Assembly (NCBI GenBank): GCA_036558645.1
Contig: DATBFG010000063.1
Span: 5,124 to 69,123, forward strand
From: DATBFG01 sp036558645
Lineage (GTDB): Bacteria; Acidobacteriota; Terriglobia; Terriglobales; Acidobacteriaceae
Direction of reading: 5' to 3'
Length of the DNA: 64,000 nucleotides
Shown here: positions 15,850 to 26,039 of the stretch, in pieces
Numbering within the stretch: the stretch's first letter is position 1
How the letters are laid out: each line of letters begins with the position of its first letter
Position numbers and translations under genes: made by a program
The notes under the pieces: generated by a model
Database searches by the model: none
Seen by the model: only the letters and a program-made list of their open reading frames with translations
What the model was told of the DNA's origin: nothing

Positions 15850-18642
15850 TCATGTTCCCCGACCCTCAGCCACCTTCGTGACCTTAGCTTCGTGCCCCTC
15901 TGTGTCCTCTGTGGTTATCGCTTTTTCTCGTCGCAACTCTTCCCACATGTCCACCACTCGCGATTTCAACTCGGCCGTCAACCGCGTGTAAGTTTCCTCG
16001 GAAGCGGACTGCTCTGGCGGCGGGAAAATCGGATCGCCAAACATCATCTCGAGCGGCGCAAATTTCTGAAAGAATTTTCCGCGCGGCCAGGCATCATGAA
16101 AGCCTTCAATCGCCACAGGGACAATCGGCACCTGCATATGTGTCGCCAGTATGGCTGCGCCTTTCTTGAAGATGCGCGGTGTACCGTCAATCGAGCGTTC
16201 GCCTTCCGGATAAAGGATGAGCACACGTCCGTGCCGCAGCCCGAAGGCGCCCGCGCGCATGGCAGGAATCAAATTCGCATCAGGATCGAGCACAATTACC
16301 CGCAGCCAGCGGGCAACGTGGCGCATCAGTTTCGATCCGAAAATGTCGCTCGTACCAACCGAAAAAAGACTCTTGAAAATCGGAGTCGGCAGCACGCTGC
16401 TCATGATGATGGGATCGATGTAACTCTGATGGTTGGACGACAGTATGAATGGCCCTCGTGCAGGCAGCTTCTCAATGCCATACACCCGCAAATGGAATCG
16501 GTCGACGGATACCATGTGCAGTATCCGCAGCATCATCAGCAAAAGAAGTTCTTTTACCGGCTGGGGATGCTCCAGGGCCAGTACATCCGGCTCATCACTA
16601 AGCTCCTGCAGCACAGCGCGCCATCCCGCAAACTGGGCACGAGTGCTGGTGCCACCCGAAGCCGCGCTCCCGCGCACGGCATCCACGAGTTCTCGAACCG
16701 TGTAGATCTCGGAGACTCGGGATTCCTCGACATTGCCTCCGAGCGATTCTTCGAGCGCGACAAGTGTTTCAACCCGTTGCATGGAATCCAGTCCGAGGTC
16801 GAGCTCCAGGTTGTGATCGGGACGGATCGTTGCCGGTGCATTTCTCGCATTCTCGCGAAGAATCGTCAGCGCCCGTTGTACGTCGGGCTCGCTCAGCCAT
16901 GCCTGGTCATCGGTGCTAAGAGGACGCTCTGCAGTCAGGTCCGCATCCGTCGCAGCTTGCGATGCTCCAGTCTTTACCTTCTTGGCGATCTCAAAGCGTT
17001 TGAGTTTGCGCGTCGTCGTCCGTGGCAGATCGTCCTGCCAGATTTCATAACTGCCGATTCGCTTAGTGGATGCAAGCTTGGCAGAAAGGCCTTCAATGTC
17101 AAAGCGAATGACTTCCTTGGTGTTGACGATCTTGCGTTGGCGCAGCACGTCGAAGTTCGGCACGACCACCGCGTGCAGCCTGTCTGACCCAGGATTGCCG
17201 GGCTGGGCTTCCAGCCCTATGACACAGATCTCCTTAATAAAAGGAGACTGAAGATAATGCGACTCGATCTCTTCCGGGTAAACATTCTTGCCATTGCTGA
17301 GCACGATGACTTCTTTGCGGCGTCCCGTGATGAACAAGTTGCCCTTGGCATCCATGTAGCCAAGGTCGCCGGTGTGTAGCCAACCCTCCTGAAGAACCGC
17401 GGCAGTCGCATCCTCGCGGTTCCAGTAACCCTTCATCACGATGGGGCCTCGAATGGCGATTTCGCCGACGGGAGGCCCTTCCTCCTGTGGTTCCGGATTC
17501 AGGATGCGGCCTTCGTTCCCCGGCAGCGGCCGTCCTACCGAACCGATGGCGATGTCGCCGGGCGGGGTGACGAACGCTCCCCCACAGGTTTCGGTCAAGC
17601 CGTAAGCCTGCAGGATGTCGATCCCTAGGTCGTGAAAGTCGTGAGCAATTTGCGGATCAAAGCGCGATCCGCCGGTCACGAGGAACCGCATCTTTGCGCC
17701 GAATAGCGCATGTATTGGCTTGAAAAATCGCTTGCCGGCGCTCATTCCTGCTTTGCGAAGAATGCGATTGACAGAGCGCAAGCCACGAAAAATCTGTTGT
17801 GCAACGTTGCCGCGCTGCCGGATCTCTTTAAAAATGCGTTCGTGAATCAGATAGAAAAATTGAGGAACGACTGCGAAGGCTGTGATCTGGCGTTCCTGCA
17901 GAGCCCGCAAAAGCTCAGTTGTGTTCAGCGTTTCGAGATAAACAACTCGTGCGCCCGAGACCAAGGGAAGGAACAGGTTCGCCATCTGGGCAAGAGAGTG
18001 AAACAGAGGCAGCAGCCCAAGCAGGGCATCGTCGGGGCCGAGACGGAACAGCGGGAAAACGCCGTTTGCCTCGCCACTCAGATTGTCATGCGTCAGCATC
18101 ACGCCTTTCGGGTCGGCGGTGGTTCCGGAGGTGTAGAGCAGCGCGGCGATTGAGTCTGGCGCGACTTGAACGGGAGTGAAAGCACCGGCCCCGCTCGCAA
18201 AGATCGAATCGAGAGTCGCCTGGACGGATCGGCTGCTTTCTCCCGAAGAAGTCAGAACGATCTTAATGCTAAGTCCGCTGGTTGCTTCCTCCGCCATCGC
18301 CAGATGTTTGGCGTCGCAAAACAGGACGGAAGCGCTACAGTCCTTGACGAGCTTTGCAACCTGATCCGCATGGAAAGCTGTGTCGAGCGGAACGGCTGTA
18401 CAGCCAGCGGCAAGCGCGCCCAGGTACGCCATCACCCATCGGGGATGGTTGTCGGCGAGAATGGCGATTCGGGCGCCAAGTGGAATGCCAGCCGTGCGTA
18501 GCCAATGTCCAACACTCTCGGCGTTCTGCCGAACCTGCGCGTAGGTATAGCTCTCAAGGCCGTCGCGTTTCTGGATCTCGAGTGCGGTGTGATTGGGCCA
18601 GCGTTCCGCGCATTCGCGAAACCGATCGTAAAAGCTTGCCAT
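15850..18642 (-). CDS. Acyl-AMP ligase / acyl carrier / acyltransferase fusion
   Basis: A 930-residue three-domain protein. Residues 1-560 form an AMP-binding acyl activator (TSGTTADPKG at 171-180, YGLTETCGG near 347, the GDLGY region near 425). Residues 575-660 form an acyl carrier domain with the phosphopantetheine site LGLDS (Ser620). Residues 710-890 form a PlsC-type acyltransferase with NHQSYID at 737-743 and YPEGERS at 811-817. The order suggests that a fatty acid is activated, held on the carrier, and transferred to an acceptor such as a lysophospholipid, as in Aas-type membrane repair; the acceptor is unknown. The last 20 or so residues are encoded by a dispersed repeat (15873-15917) and may not be functional. 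Confidence 0.88.
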   Translation of the reverse strand: MASFYDRFRECAERWPNHTALEIQKRDGLESYTYAQVRQNAESVGHWLRTAGIPLGARIAILADNHPRWVMAYLGALAAGCTAVPLDTAFHADQVAKLVKDCSASVLFCDAKHLAMAEEATSGLSIKIVLTSSGESSRSVQATLDSIFASGAGAFTPVQVAPDSIAALLYTSGTTADPKGVMLTHDNLSGEANGVFPLFRLGPDDALLGLLPLFHSLAQMANLFLPLVSGARVVYLETLNTTELLRALQERQITAFAVVPQFFYLIHERIFKEIRQRGNVAQQIFRGLRSVNRILRKAGMSAGKRFFKPIHALFGAKMRFLVTGGSRFDPQIAHDFHDLGIDILQAYGLTETCGGAFVTPPGDIAIGSVGRPLPGNEGRILNPEPQEEGPPVGEIAIRGPIVMKGYWNREDATAAVLQEGWLHTGDLGYMDAKGNLFITGRRKEVIVLSNGKNVYPEEIESHYLQSPFIKEICVIGLEAQPGNPGSDRLHAVVVPNFDVLRQRKIVNTKEVIRFDIEGLSAKLASTKRIGSYEIWQDDLPRTTTRKLKRFEIAKKVKTGASQAATDADLTAERPLSTDDQAWLSEPDVQRALTILRENARNAPATIRPDHNLELDLGLDSMQRVETLVALEESLGGNVEESRVSEIYTVRELVDAVRGSAASGGTSTRAQFAGWRAVLQELSDEPDVLALEHPQPVKELLLLMMLRILHMVSVDRFHLRVYGIEKLPARGPFILSSNHQSYIDPIIMSSVLPTPIFKSLFSVGTSDIFGSKLMRHVARWLRVIVLDPDANLIPAMRAGAFGLRHGRVLILYPEGERSIDGTPRIFKKGAAILATHMQVPIVPVAIEGFHDAWPRGKFFQKFAPLEMMFGDPIFPPPEQSASEETYTRLTAELKSRVVDMWEELRREKAITTEDTEGHEAKVTKVAEGRGT
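15873..15917. repeat. Dispersed CTCTGTGTCCTCTGTGGTTA-type repeat
   Basis: The sequence reads CTTCGTG..CTTCGTG...CTCTGTGTCCTCTGTGGTTA, a word family I recall from intergenic regions of many bacteria (its complement reads TAACCACAGAGGACACAGAG). Here it sits inside the end of the acyltransferase fusion and supplies its low-complexity tail. Confidence 0.5.
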
Positions 18643-18790
18643 TGTTGAGGCTGAATCTTACATGAAAAGCGAAGGATTCAATGAATCCATAATCGGTTCT
18701 CGTTCCGCTACTTACCTCGTGCCCGGGCATCTAATATGCTAGGCTTTAAAGATAGCCTCGGGCCAAGCTGCCCTCTGAAGGAATCCAGAT

Positions 18791-21772
18791 TTGATTAACA
18801 CCTTGCTAGGAAAGGTCTTCGGGACCAAGAATGAGCGCGAAATCAAGCGCCTGCTGCCCAATGTGGAGGAGATTGGCGCGCTTGAAACGCAGATGCAGAA
18901 GCTCTCCGATGATGAGCTGCGCGCCAGGACGGACGATTTCCGCCGACGCATCCGGGAACGCGTCAGCCAAGTTGCCGACGAGCCCGAAGCTGATCCCGAC
19001 CGCCGCAAGGCGATCGAAGACGAGCGCTACAAGGTGTTGCAGGAGGCCTTGGGCGAGATTCTGGTAGAAGCATTCGCCGTGGTGCGCGAGGCGGGCCGCC
19101 GCGTCCTGGAGATGCGACATTTTGACGTGCAGTTGATTGGCGGAATGGTGCTGCACGACGGCAAGATTGCTGAAATGAAGACCGGCGAAGGAAAGACGCT
19201 GGTCGCTACCCTTCCCGTTTACCTGAATGCTCTAAGCGGCCGCGGTGTGCACGTGGTCACTGTCAACGATTACCTGGCAAAGCGCGACTCGGAGTGGATG
19301 GGCAAGCTCTATCGCTTTCTCGGCCTCACCGTCGGCGTGATCGTCCATGAGCTCGACGATGCCCAGCGACGCGAAGCCTACGCTGCCGATGTCACTTACG
19401 GCACCAACAACGAATTCGGATTCGACTACCTCCGCGACAACATGAAGTTTGACTTGGCTGACTGTGTTCAGCGCGGCCACAACTTCGCCATCGTCGACGA
19501 AGTAGACTCCATCCTGATCGACGAAGCACGTACGCCGCTGATCATTTCAGGCGCGAGCGAAGAGTCTACCGACAAGTATGCCCGCGTGAACCGCATTATC
19601 CCGAAGCTCGAAAGGGGTGAGGAGATCGACGTAGCTCCCGGCGAGCCAAAGCAACTGACTGGGGATTTCGTCATCGACGAGAAGCATAAGACGATCACCG
19701 TTACCGATGAGGGATGGGAGAAGGTGGAGCAGTTGCTCGGCATCGGAAACATTGCCGATCCGGAGAACTGGGCGCTCAAGCATCACGTTGAGACGGCCGT
19801 CAAAGCTCATCATCTTTATCGCCGTGACGTTGAATACGTCGTGAAGGACGGCGAAGTCATTATCGTCGACGAATTTACCGGACGCATGATGCCCGGCCGC
19901 CGCTGGTCCGACGGCCTTCACCAGGCAGTCGAAGCGAAAGAGAACGTCAAAATTGAGCGTGAGAACCAGACGCTGGCGACGATCACCTTCCAGAATTACT
20001 TCCGCATGTACAAGAAGCTCGCGGGCATGACCGGGACGGCAGAGACGGAAGCTGCCGAGTTCGAGAAGATATACAGGCTTGAAGTAGTCGTCATCCCGAC
20101 AAATAAGCCACTGCTGCGGATCGAAAATCCCGACGTCGTTTACCGCACTGAGAAAGAGAAATACTACGCGGCGGCGGACGAAATTCAGCGCCTGTACGAA
20201 ACTGGCCAGCCGGTACTGGTCGGCACGACGTCGATCGAGAAGTCCGAGCGGCTTTCAGAGCTTCTCAAGAAGAAGAACATCAAGCACGTCGTCCTCAACG
20301 CTAAGTATCACGAACGCGAAGCGGAAATCGTGTCACAAGCCGGCCGCAGAGGCATGGTGACGATTGCCACCAACATGGCCGGCCGCGGAACCGACATCCT
20401 GCTGGGCGGAAATGCCGAGTTCATGGCCAAGCAGGAGTGCGTCAAGAAGGGAATTGCGCAACCATTGCGCGCCGCGCAGGGCAAGATTCAGATTGATGTC
20501 GATGAGAATGTCAGCACCGTCTGGTACTACGCTGGCAGCGAATTTGTTGTCCCGACCGAGCAGTGGAATGAAATCTATAACCGGTACAAATCTGCTACCG
20601 ACGGCGAGCATGGAGACGTCGTCGGCACCGGCGGGCTACACATCTTTGGCACGGAACGCCACGAAGCACGACGCATCGACAACCAGCTTCGAGGCCGCGC
20701 TGGCCGCCAGGGCGATCCAGGATCCTCGCGCTTCTACTTGTCGCTCGAAGATGACCTGATGCGCATCTTCGCCAAGGAATGGGTTTCAACTCTTCTGCAA
20801 AAACTCGGTATGGAAGAGGGTGTTCCGATCGAGTCGCGCCTGATCACGCGTCGAATCGAAGCCGCACAGAAAGCCGTCGAAGGCCAGAACTTCGAGGCCC
20901 GCAAGCACCTGCTTGAATACGACGACGTAATGAATAAGCAGCGTGAAGCGGTCTATGGATTGCGTCACCAACTGCTGGAAGGTGTCGATCAGAAAGAACT
21001 GATCCTCGAAGACTACGTTGCGGGCATTCTCAGTGACCTGATGGACCTGTACGCTGCCGTCAAGGTCCATCCCGAGAATTGGGACATCAAGGCGCTAAAG
21101 GACCAGATCTTCACGCGCTTTGGCGTAGATATCCTCGCAGAAGGCTTGAAGCCGGAGACGTTGAATCGTCAGGAACTCGGCGACGCGATCTTCGACAAGC
21201 TTAAAGAACGCTACGAATCCAAGGAGCAAGTCATCGGTCCCGATGCCATGCGCTACCACGAGCGCATGATCATGTTGAGCGTGCTCGACTCGCAGTGGAA
21301 AGACCACCTGCTGAGCATGGATCACCTCAAAGAGGGCATCGGCCTGCGCGGCTACGGCCAGCACGATCCGCTGGTGGAGTACAAGCGCGAATCATTCGAG
21401 ATGTTCGAAGACATGATGCGCCGCTTCCAGGAAGAGACGGTACGGTACCTGTACCTGATGCAAATCCTGGAGAGGCCGGAAGCCGATCTACAAGCTCGAC
21501 CTCCGCAAGAAATGCAAGCGCAAGGTACTCCATCCGGCAGTTCAAGCGGTGGCAATGGCCGTCGGCCGCCCCGCGGTATCGCAACTTCGATGGACGAGAT
21601 CGAAGAAGCTTTCCAGCGCCGCAAACGGCGCGAACTGGAGCAGGCACGCATGGCCGGCTCGGGCGATCAGCAACAGGTCCAGCAAGTCGTGCGCAGCGGG
21701 GATAAAGTCGGACGCAACGACCCCTGTCCCTGCGGCTCAGGAAAGAAATATAAGAAGTGCTGCGGCGCTTAA
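18791..21772 (+). CDS. secA: Preprotein translocase ATPase SecA
   Basis: A 993-residue SecA, the motor that drives unfolded preproteins through SecYEG. Visible: Walker A GEGKT at residues 132-136, the DEVDS Walker B, the preprotein cross-linking region, the second motor domain with TNMAGRGTDI, GTERHEARRIDNQLRGRAGRQGD, and a C-terminal zinc-binding SEC-C tail (RNDPCPCGSGKKYKKCC). The length is at the long end because of a central insertion and a Gln/Gly-rich linker before the tail. The start is TTG at 18791 with AAGGA eight bases upstream. It is a single gene, followed by its own terminator. Confidence 0.97.
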   Translation: MINTLLGKVFGTKNEREIKRLLPNVEEIGALETQMQKLSDDELRARTDDFRRRIRERVSQVADEPEADPDRRKAIEDERYKVLQEALGEILVEAFAVVREAGRRVLEMRHFDVQLIGGMVLHDGKIAEMKTGEGKTLVATLPVYLNALSGRGVHVVTVNDYLAKRDSEWMGKLYRFLGLTVGVIVHELDDAQRREAYAADVTYGTNNEFGFDYLRDNMKFDLADCVQRGHNFAIVDEVDSILIDEARTPLIISGASEESTDKYARVNRIIPKLERGEEIDVAPGEPKQLTGDFVIDEKHKTITVTDEGWEKVEQLLGIGNIADPENWALKHHVETAVKAHHLYRRDVEYVVKDGEVIIVDEFTGRMMPGRRWSDGLHQAVEAKENVKIERENQTLATITFQNYFRMYKKLAGMTGTAETEAAEFEKIYRLEVVVIPTNKPLLRIENPDVVYRTEKEKYYAAADEIQRLYETGQPVLVGTTSIEKSERLSELLKKKNIKHVVLNAKYHEREAEIVSQAGRRGMVTIATNMAGRGTDILLGGNAEFMAKQECVKKGIAQPLRAAQGKIQIDVDENVSTVWYYAGSEFVVPTEQWNEIYNRYKSATDGEHGDVVGTGGLHIFGTERHEARRIDNQLRGRAGRQGDPGSSRFYLSLEDDLMRIFAKEWVSTLLQKLGMEEGVPIESRLITRRIEAAQKAVEGQNFEARKHLLEYDDVMNKQREAVYGLRHQLLEGVDQKELILEDYVAGILSDLMDLYAAVKVHPENWDIKALKDQIFTRFGVDILAEGLKPETLNRQELGDAIFDKLKERYESKEQVIGPDAMRYHERMIMLSVLDSQWKDHLLSMDHLKEGIGLRGYGQHDPLVEYKRESFEMFEDMMRRFQEETVRYLYLMQILERPEADLQARPPQEMQAQGTPSGSSSGGNGRRPPRGIATSMDEIEEAFQRRKRRELEQARMAGSGDQQQVQQVVRSGDKVGRNDPCPCGSGKKYKKCCGA

Positions 21773-21844
21773 CGAGCTTACGAACCTATTAGTTGCAAGG
21801 TTGCTCTGGCGCAATAAGCCTTTTGTCTCTAATCGCTCCCGGAA

Positions 21845-21869
21845 TTGCACATTTAGGTGTAATTTTTTT
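21845..21869 (+). terminator. Probable secA terminator
   Basis: The six-base arms TTGCAC (21845-21850) and GTGTAA (21857-21862) pair with one G-T wobble around a six-base loop and are followed directly by seven T. Confidence 0.6.
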
Positions 21870-21980
21870 GGCCATCCAGCTACTTAGCTATTGCTTTCTT
21901 TTTTCCTTACCTGTAGATAGATAAGTCGCGCCGAAACGAACGTTTCTTTACTTCCCCTTACATCAGCGCGCGAGATAGTG

Positions 21981-22000
21981 CTGACAAGTTTCGTTGTCAG
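21981..22000. promoter_or_regulatory. Perfect 7-bp inverted repeat before the sedolisin gene
   Basis: CTGACAA (21981-21987) and TTGTCAG (21994-22000) flank a 6-base spacer, 18 bases before the first possible start of the sedolisin gene. It could be an operator or a message hairpin; no T-run follows. Confidence 0.35.
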
Positions 22001-22048
22001 TCGTGTGCCCATACTGAAATGAAGACTCAGGCCAAGGAAACAAAACAG

Positions 22049-25000
22049 ATGCCACTCGTATCCGTGGTTAGCCGACGAGCCCTGCCCCTCGTAATCCTCA
22101 TGTTGTTGGCAAGCTTTGTACATGGTCAGGCATCATCGTTCTCCTCGAACAGCTTGCCTGTAGATGAGTCGAATTTAGTAACTCTCACGGGGAATACTCA
22201 CCCGTTGGCTCTGGCTCAATATGATCAAGGCTCAGTGGCCGGAAACCAGCCGCTGACGCGGATGCTGCTTGTATTAAAGAGGAGCCCAGCACAGGATGCT
22301 GCGCTGCGCAGATTGCTGGACGATCAGCAGGACAAATCCTCTCCCTCGTATCATAAGTGGCTCACGCCTACGCAATACGGCCAGCAATTCGGACCTTCGG
22401 ACAGTGACCTGCAAAAGGCCACAAGCTGGCTCAAGTTACACGGCTTTGAGATCGCGCGCGTTTCGAAAGGACGGACGGTTATCGAGTTCTCCGGAACGGT
22501 GGCTCAGGTTGAGGCGGCATTTCACACTTCCATGCATCGATTCCTGATCGATGGCGTCTCCCGCATTGCAAACGCCAGTGACCCGCAGATACCGGCGTCG
22601 CTTTCCTCTATCGTTGCCGGCCCGCTATCCCTGAACAGCTTTCCGAAGAAACCCATGAGCCAGGTCCTTGGAACTTATTCCAAAGCGACCGGCAAGCTTC
22701 AGGCGGCAAATCCCGACTTCACGTTTCCCGGCGGCTGTGCGCAAGACGGCAACTGTTACGCGCTCGTCCCCTACGATTTTGCCACCATCTACAACGTCTC
22801 GCCGCTGTGGGATGCCGGCATCGATGGAACCGGCCAGACGATTGCAATTGTGGGCCGAACCAACATCAACATCCAGGACGTCCGCGATTTCCGCACCTTG
22901 TTCGGCCTTCCGGCAAACGACCCCGAAATTATCCTGAACGGCCCGGATCCGGGCATTAATGAAGACGAGTCCGAGGCGGATGTCGACGTTCAGTGGTCGG
23001 GAGCAGTCGCGAAGAATGCCGCCATTAAATTTGTAACCTCCGCCTCTACCGAGACAAGCGACGGAGTGGACCTCTCCGCGGAATACATCGTCGATAACAA
23101 TCTTGCGCCTGTCATGAGCGAGAGCTACGGACTCTGTGAACTTGGCCTGGGAACGGCGGGAAACCAGTTCTTCAATGCACTCTGGGCACAGGCGGCAGCA
23201 CAGGGGATTACCGTCATGATCTCCACCGGTGATGACGGCTCAGCCGGATGCGATTTCTTTACGGGTTTCGTTCCTCAGCCCGCGCAATATGGACTGGCGG
23301 TCAATGGAATCTCGTCAACTCCGTTCAACGTTGCGGTCGGTGGGACCGACTTCAATGATTTTTTCAGTCCTCAAGACTATTGGAATACCACCAACGATCC
23401 GACCACACAGGCCTCTGCAAAGGGCTACATTCCGGAGAGCACATGGAATAGCACTTGCACGAATGCAATCTTCGGCCAGGTTGGATACAGCAACAACGCT
23501 GAAACAAACTGCAACAACTTTGACCTCATTTCATTTGTCGAAACCATCGGTGGCAGCGGCGGCGTCAGCAACTGCACAACGAATACGCAACAAGTGGGGA
23601 GTTGTTCGGGCGGCTATGCCAAACCATCGTGGCAGACGGGAATTGGCGTGCCTGCAGATGGAAAGCGAGACTTGCCAGATTTGTCGCTGTTCTCGAGCAG
23701 CGGATTTCTGGGCAACTTCTACATCATCTGTCAGTCAGACGTAACATACGGAATTTGTAGTCTCAATTTATTCGTTGCAATCGGTGGTACGTCGGTGGCT
23801 TCTCCCGCGTTTGCGGGAGTCATGGCCCTCGTGAATCAGCAAACCGGAAGCGCCCAAGGTAATGCAAACTATGTTCTATACAAGCTAGCTGCCCAGCAGT
23901 CGACCGCCTTTCATGACATCACCTCAGGAACCATCTCCATGCCGTGCGATGCGGGGTCGCCGAATTGCACTGTGACCTCTAACGGTTATCAATTCGGAAC
24001 GCTATCCGGGTACAACACAACAGCGGGATACGACCTTGCAACCGGCCTTGGCACGGTGAATGTCGCGAATCTTGTTAACAAGTGGAGCAGTGTCACGTTT
24101 AAGCCGTCGACGACAACGTTGTCATTGACTCCGACGACAGTCACGCACGGACAGACTGTAACCATAAACTCCACGGTTGCCCCAACCAGTGGAAGTGGCA
24201 CACCAACAGGAAATATATCGCTTTTAACCAGCACGGGAAAAAGCGCGGGCGATTATGCGTTAGCCAGTGGATCATTCAGTGGACCGACCAAACTCCTGCC
24301 CGGCGGGGCATACACCGTTAGCGCGCACTATGGAGGCGATCCTACTTACGGCGGAAGCGACTCCGCGCCCGTGAGCGTCACTGTGAACCCAGAAAGCAGC
24401 AAAACCGTAGTTCGGATGATCACATTTGACTCCCAAGGGAACATTACTAATCAAAACGCTACGAGCACTGTCTATGGATCGCCCTACTTGCTCCGAATGG
24501 ATGTGACAGATGCCGCCGGAGATGTATGTGGCACTTCGCTCGGATGTCCGACTGGAAGTGTGGCCCTGACTGATAATGGCGTGCCTCTGGATACGGGAAC
24601 ATTCGTACTCAACAATGTTGGATATGCTGAGGACCAGATCGCGCAGTTACCTGGAGGAACTCATACGCTGGCAGCGCAGTTTGTCGGCGACAGCAGTTTT
24701 AACGCGAGCAGCGCGGGCGATACTCTGACGATCACACCTGCGGCCACAAGCTTTTACAGTCTTGGTACTCCTGGGTTTGTCTCCGTCGGTGAAAATGTGT
24801 CCGTATACCCCAACGTACAATCGCAGAGCACGGGCGCCGCTCCCGGTGGAACATTCACTTTTACTCTGGACGGAGCACCGCTGAGCGGCACGTTGACCAC
24901 AAATTCCAGTGACGGCCAGAGCAGTGGTGTAGCGACGATCTCGGGCGATTTTCTCACGAAGATCTCTACGTCGGGAGTCCACACTCTAGTTGCGACATAC

Positions 25001-25903
25001 ACCGGCGATTCCAATTACAGCGGCAGCTCCTCCTCCGCGTCGATCACTGCACTTTACCAGACCACATTTAGTCTCTCCGTCGATAATCCAAACCCCGCTC
25101 CGAACTCCAGCATCACTTTGACAGGCTTGGTATCCTCAACTGCCCAAAATATTTGGCCAACCGGAAGCATTCAGTTTGGCGATCAGAGATCCGGTGAGCT
25201 CTTAAATGGAAACCTGGTACTCAAGCAGGTGACGGACGGAAGCGGAAATGCGGCATTACAAGCAACGATGACTATCATCCCGCCGCACAACTCCATGGAA
25301 ATTGGTGCTAGTTACGCGGGAGACGGCAACTTCAATTATTCCAATACCCCGACTGTTTTTGTGACGGTAACAGGCAGCGATTTTGCGATCTACCCCATGC
25401 TAAGCAACAGCATAGAACTGTTTCAAGGTACAACCGGATCGCTCGTCTTTAATATTGATCCGCAGGCGTCATTCAATGGCACCATCAACTTTAACGGAGC
25501 TTCGTGCAGCGGGTTGCCCGCAGAGAGTTCGTGCTCATTCAACCCTTCCACGGTCACCGGCAAAGCTCAAACATTTCTTACCGTTTCGACCAGCTACCCG
25601 CACTCTCGAACTCAGGCGATGCTTCCGAAGGAATTGAAGTGGTGGTACGGCACGATGAGCGCAGGTCTGGTCGGAGTCTTCTTATTAGGAGCGCGGCGGA
25701 AGCGTTGGTGCAAAACCGTCGGGCTCCTGATCATCACTGGCACGTTATTCGTGATTCCAAGCTGCGGTGGTGGCGGCGGTGATGCTGGAGGTGGTGGAGG
25801 CGTCAGCGACCCTGGCACGCCTAAGGGCACTTACACTGTCACGGTCACTGCCACAAGCGGCAGCCTAACGCACACAACAACCTTCACGCTAACGGTTAAA
25901 TAA
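22049..25903 (+). CDS. S53 sedolisin protease with Ig-like repeats
   Basis: An exported protease of about 1284 residues. The start at 22049 was preferred (AAGGAAA upstream, signal peptide RRALPLVILMLLASFVHGQ right after); ATG 22019 is possible. A pro-kumamolisin prodomain (about 35-200) precedes the S53 catalytic domain, where the triad is visible: Glu and Asp in ESEADVDVQW (E309, D313), oxyanion Asp in STGDDG (D395), and Ser in GGTSVASP (S582). Three or four Ig-like repeats follow. Near the end come a transmembrane-like segment (AGLVGVFLLGARRKR), a second hydrophobic stretch ending in IPSCGGGGG that resembles a lipobox, and a final beta segment. S53 enzymes act at acid pH, in keeping with an acidobacterium. 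Confidence 0.88.
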   Translation: MPLVSVVSRRALPLVILMLLASFVHGQASSFSSNSLPVDESNLVTLTGNTHPLALAQYDQGSVAGNQPLTRMLLVLKRSPAQDAALRRLLDDQQDKSSPSYHKWLTPTQYGQQFGPSDSDLQKATSWLKLHGFEIARVSKGRTVIEFSGTVAQVEAAFHTSMHRFLIDGVSRIANASDPQIPASLSSIVAGPLSLNSFPKKPMSQVLGTYSKATGKLQAANPDFTFPGGCAQDGNCYALVPYDFATIYNVSPLWDAGIDGTGQTIAIVGRTNINIQDVRDFRTLFGLPANDPEIILNGPDPGINEDESEADVDVQWSGAVAKNAAIKFVTSASTETSDGVDLSAEYIVDNNLAPVMSESYGLCELGLGTAGNQFFNALWAQAAAQGITVMISTGDDGSAGCDFFTGFVPQPAQYGLAVNGISSTPFNVAVGGTDFNDFFSPQDYWNTTNDPTTQASAKGYIPESTWNSTCTNAIFGQVGYSNNAETNCNNFDLISFVETIGGSGGVSNCTTNTQQVGSCSGGYAKPSWQTGIGVPADGKRDLPDLSLFSSSGFLGNFYIICQSDVTYGICSLNLFVAIGGTSVASPAFAGVMALVNQQTGSAQGNANYVLYKLAAQQSTAFHDITSGTISMPCDAGSPNCTVTSNGYQFGTLSGYNTTAGYDLATGLGTVNVANLVNKWSSVTFKPSTTTLSLTPTTVTHGQTVTINSTVAPTSGSGTPTGNISLLTSTGKSAGDYALASGSFSGPTKLLPGGAYTVSAHYGGDPTYGGSDSAPVSVTVNPESSKTVVRMITFDSQGNITNQNATSTVYGSPYLLRMDVTDAAGDVCGTSLGCPTGSVALTDNGVPLDTGTFVLNNVGYAEDQIAQLPGGTHTLAAQFVGDSSFNASSAGDTLTITPAATSFYSLGTPGFVSVGENVSVYPNVQSQSTGAAPGGTFTFTLDGAPLSGTLTTNSSDGQSSGVATISGDFLTKISTSGVHTLVATYTGDSNYSGSSSSASITALYQTTFSLSVDNPNPAPNSSITLTGLVSSTAQNIWPTGSIQFGDQRSGELLNGNLVLKQVTDGSGNAALQATMTIIPPHNSMEIGASYAGDGNFNYSNTPTVFVTVTGSDFAIYPMLSNSIELFQGTTGSLVFNIDPQASFNGTINFNGASCSGLPAESSCSFNPSTVTGKAQTFLTVSTSYPHSRTQAMLPKELKWWYGTMSAGLVGVFLLGARRKRWCKTVGLLIITGTLFVIPSCGGGGGDAGGGGGVSDPGTPKGTYTVTVTATSGSLTHTTTFTLTVK

Positions 25904-26039
25904 CACTATCTAGGGAGGTCCGGTGGGTGATTGCGGGACAAGAATGCGGGCACAGGGACATTCTCCACTAGCAACGAAGGTGAGATCTGGACTGTGACCA
26001 ATGATCGGTCTGCTTCTGGCTTTGTTCAACCTTTTGCTG

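Noticed and set aside
15841..17187. A long plus-strand frame of 448 codons
   Set aside because: It is antisense to the acyl-ligase fusion, whose three domains are clearly recognised; the frame has no motif and is Arg/His rich as expected of a shadow.
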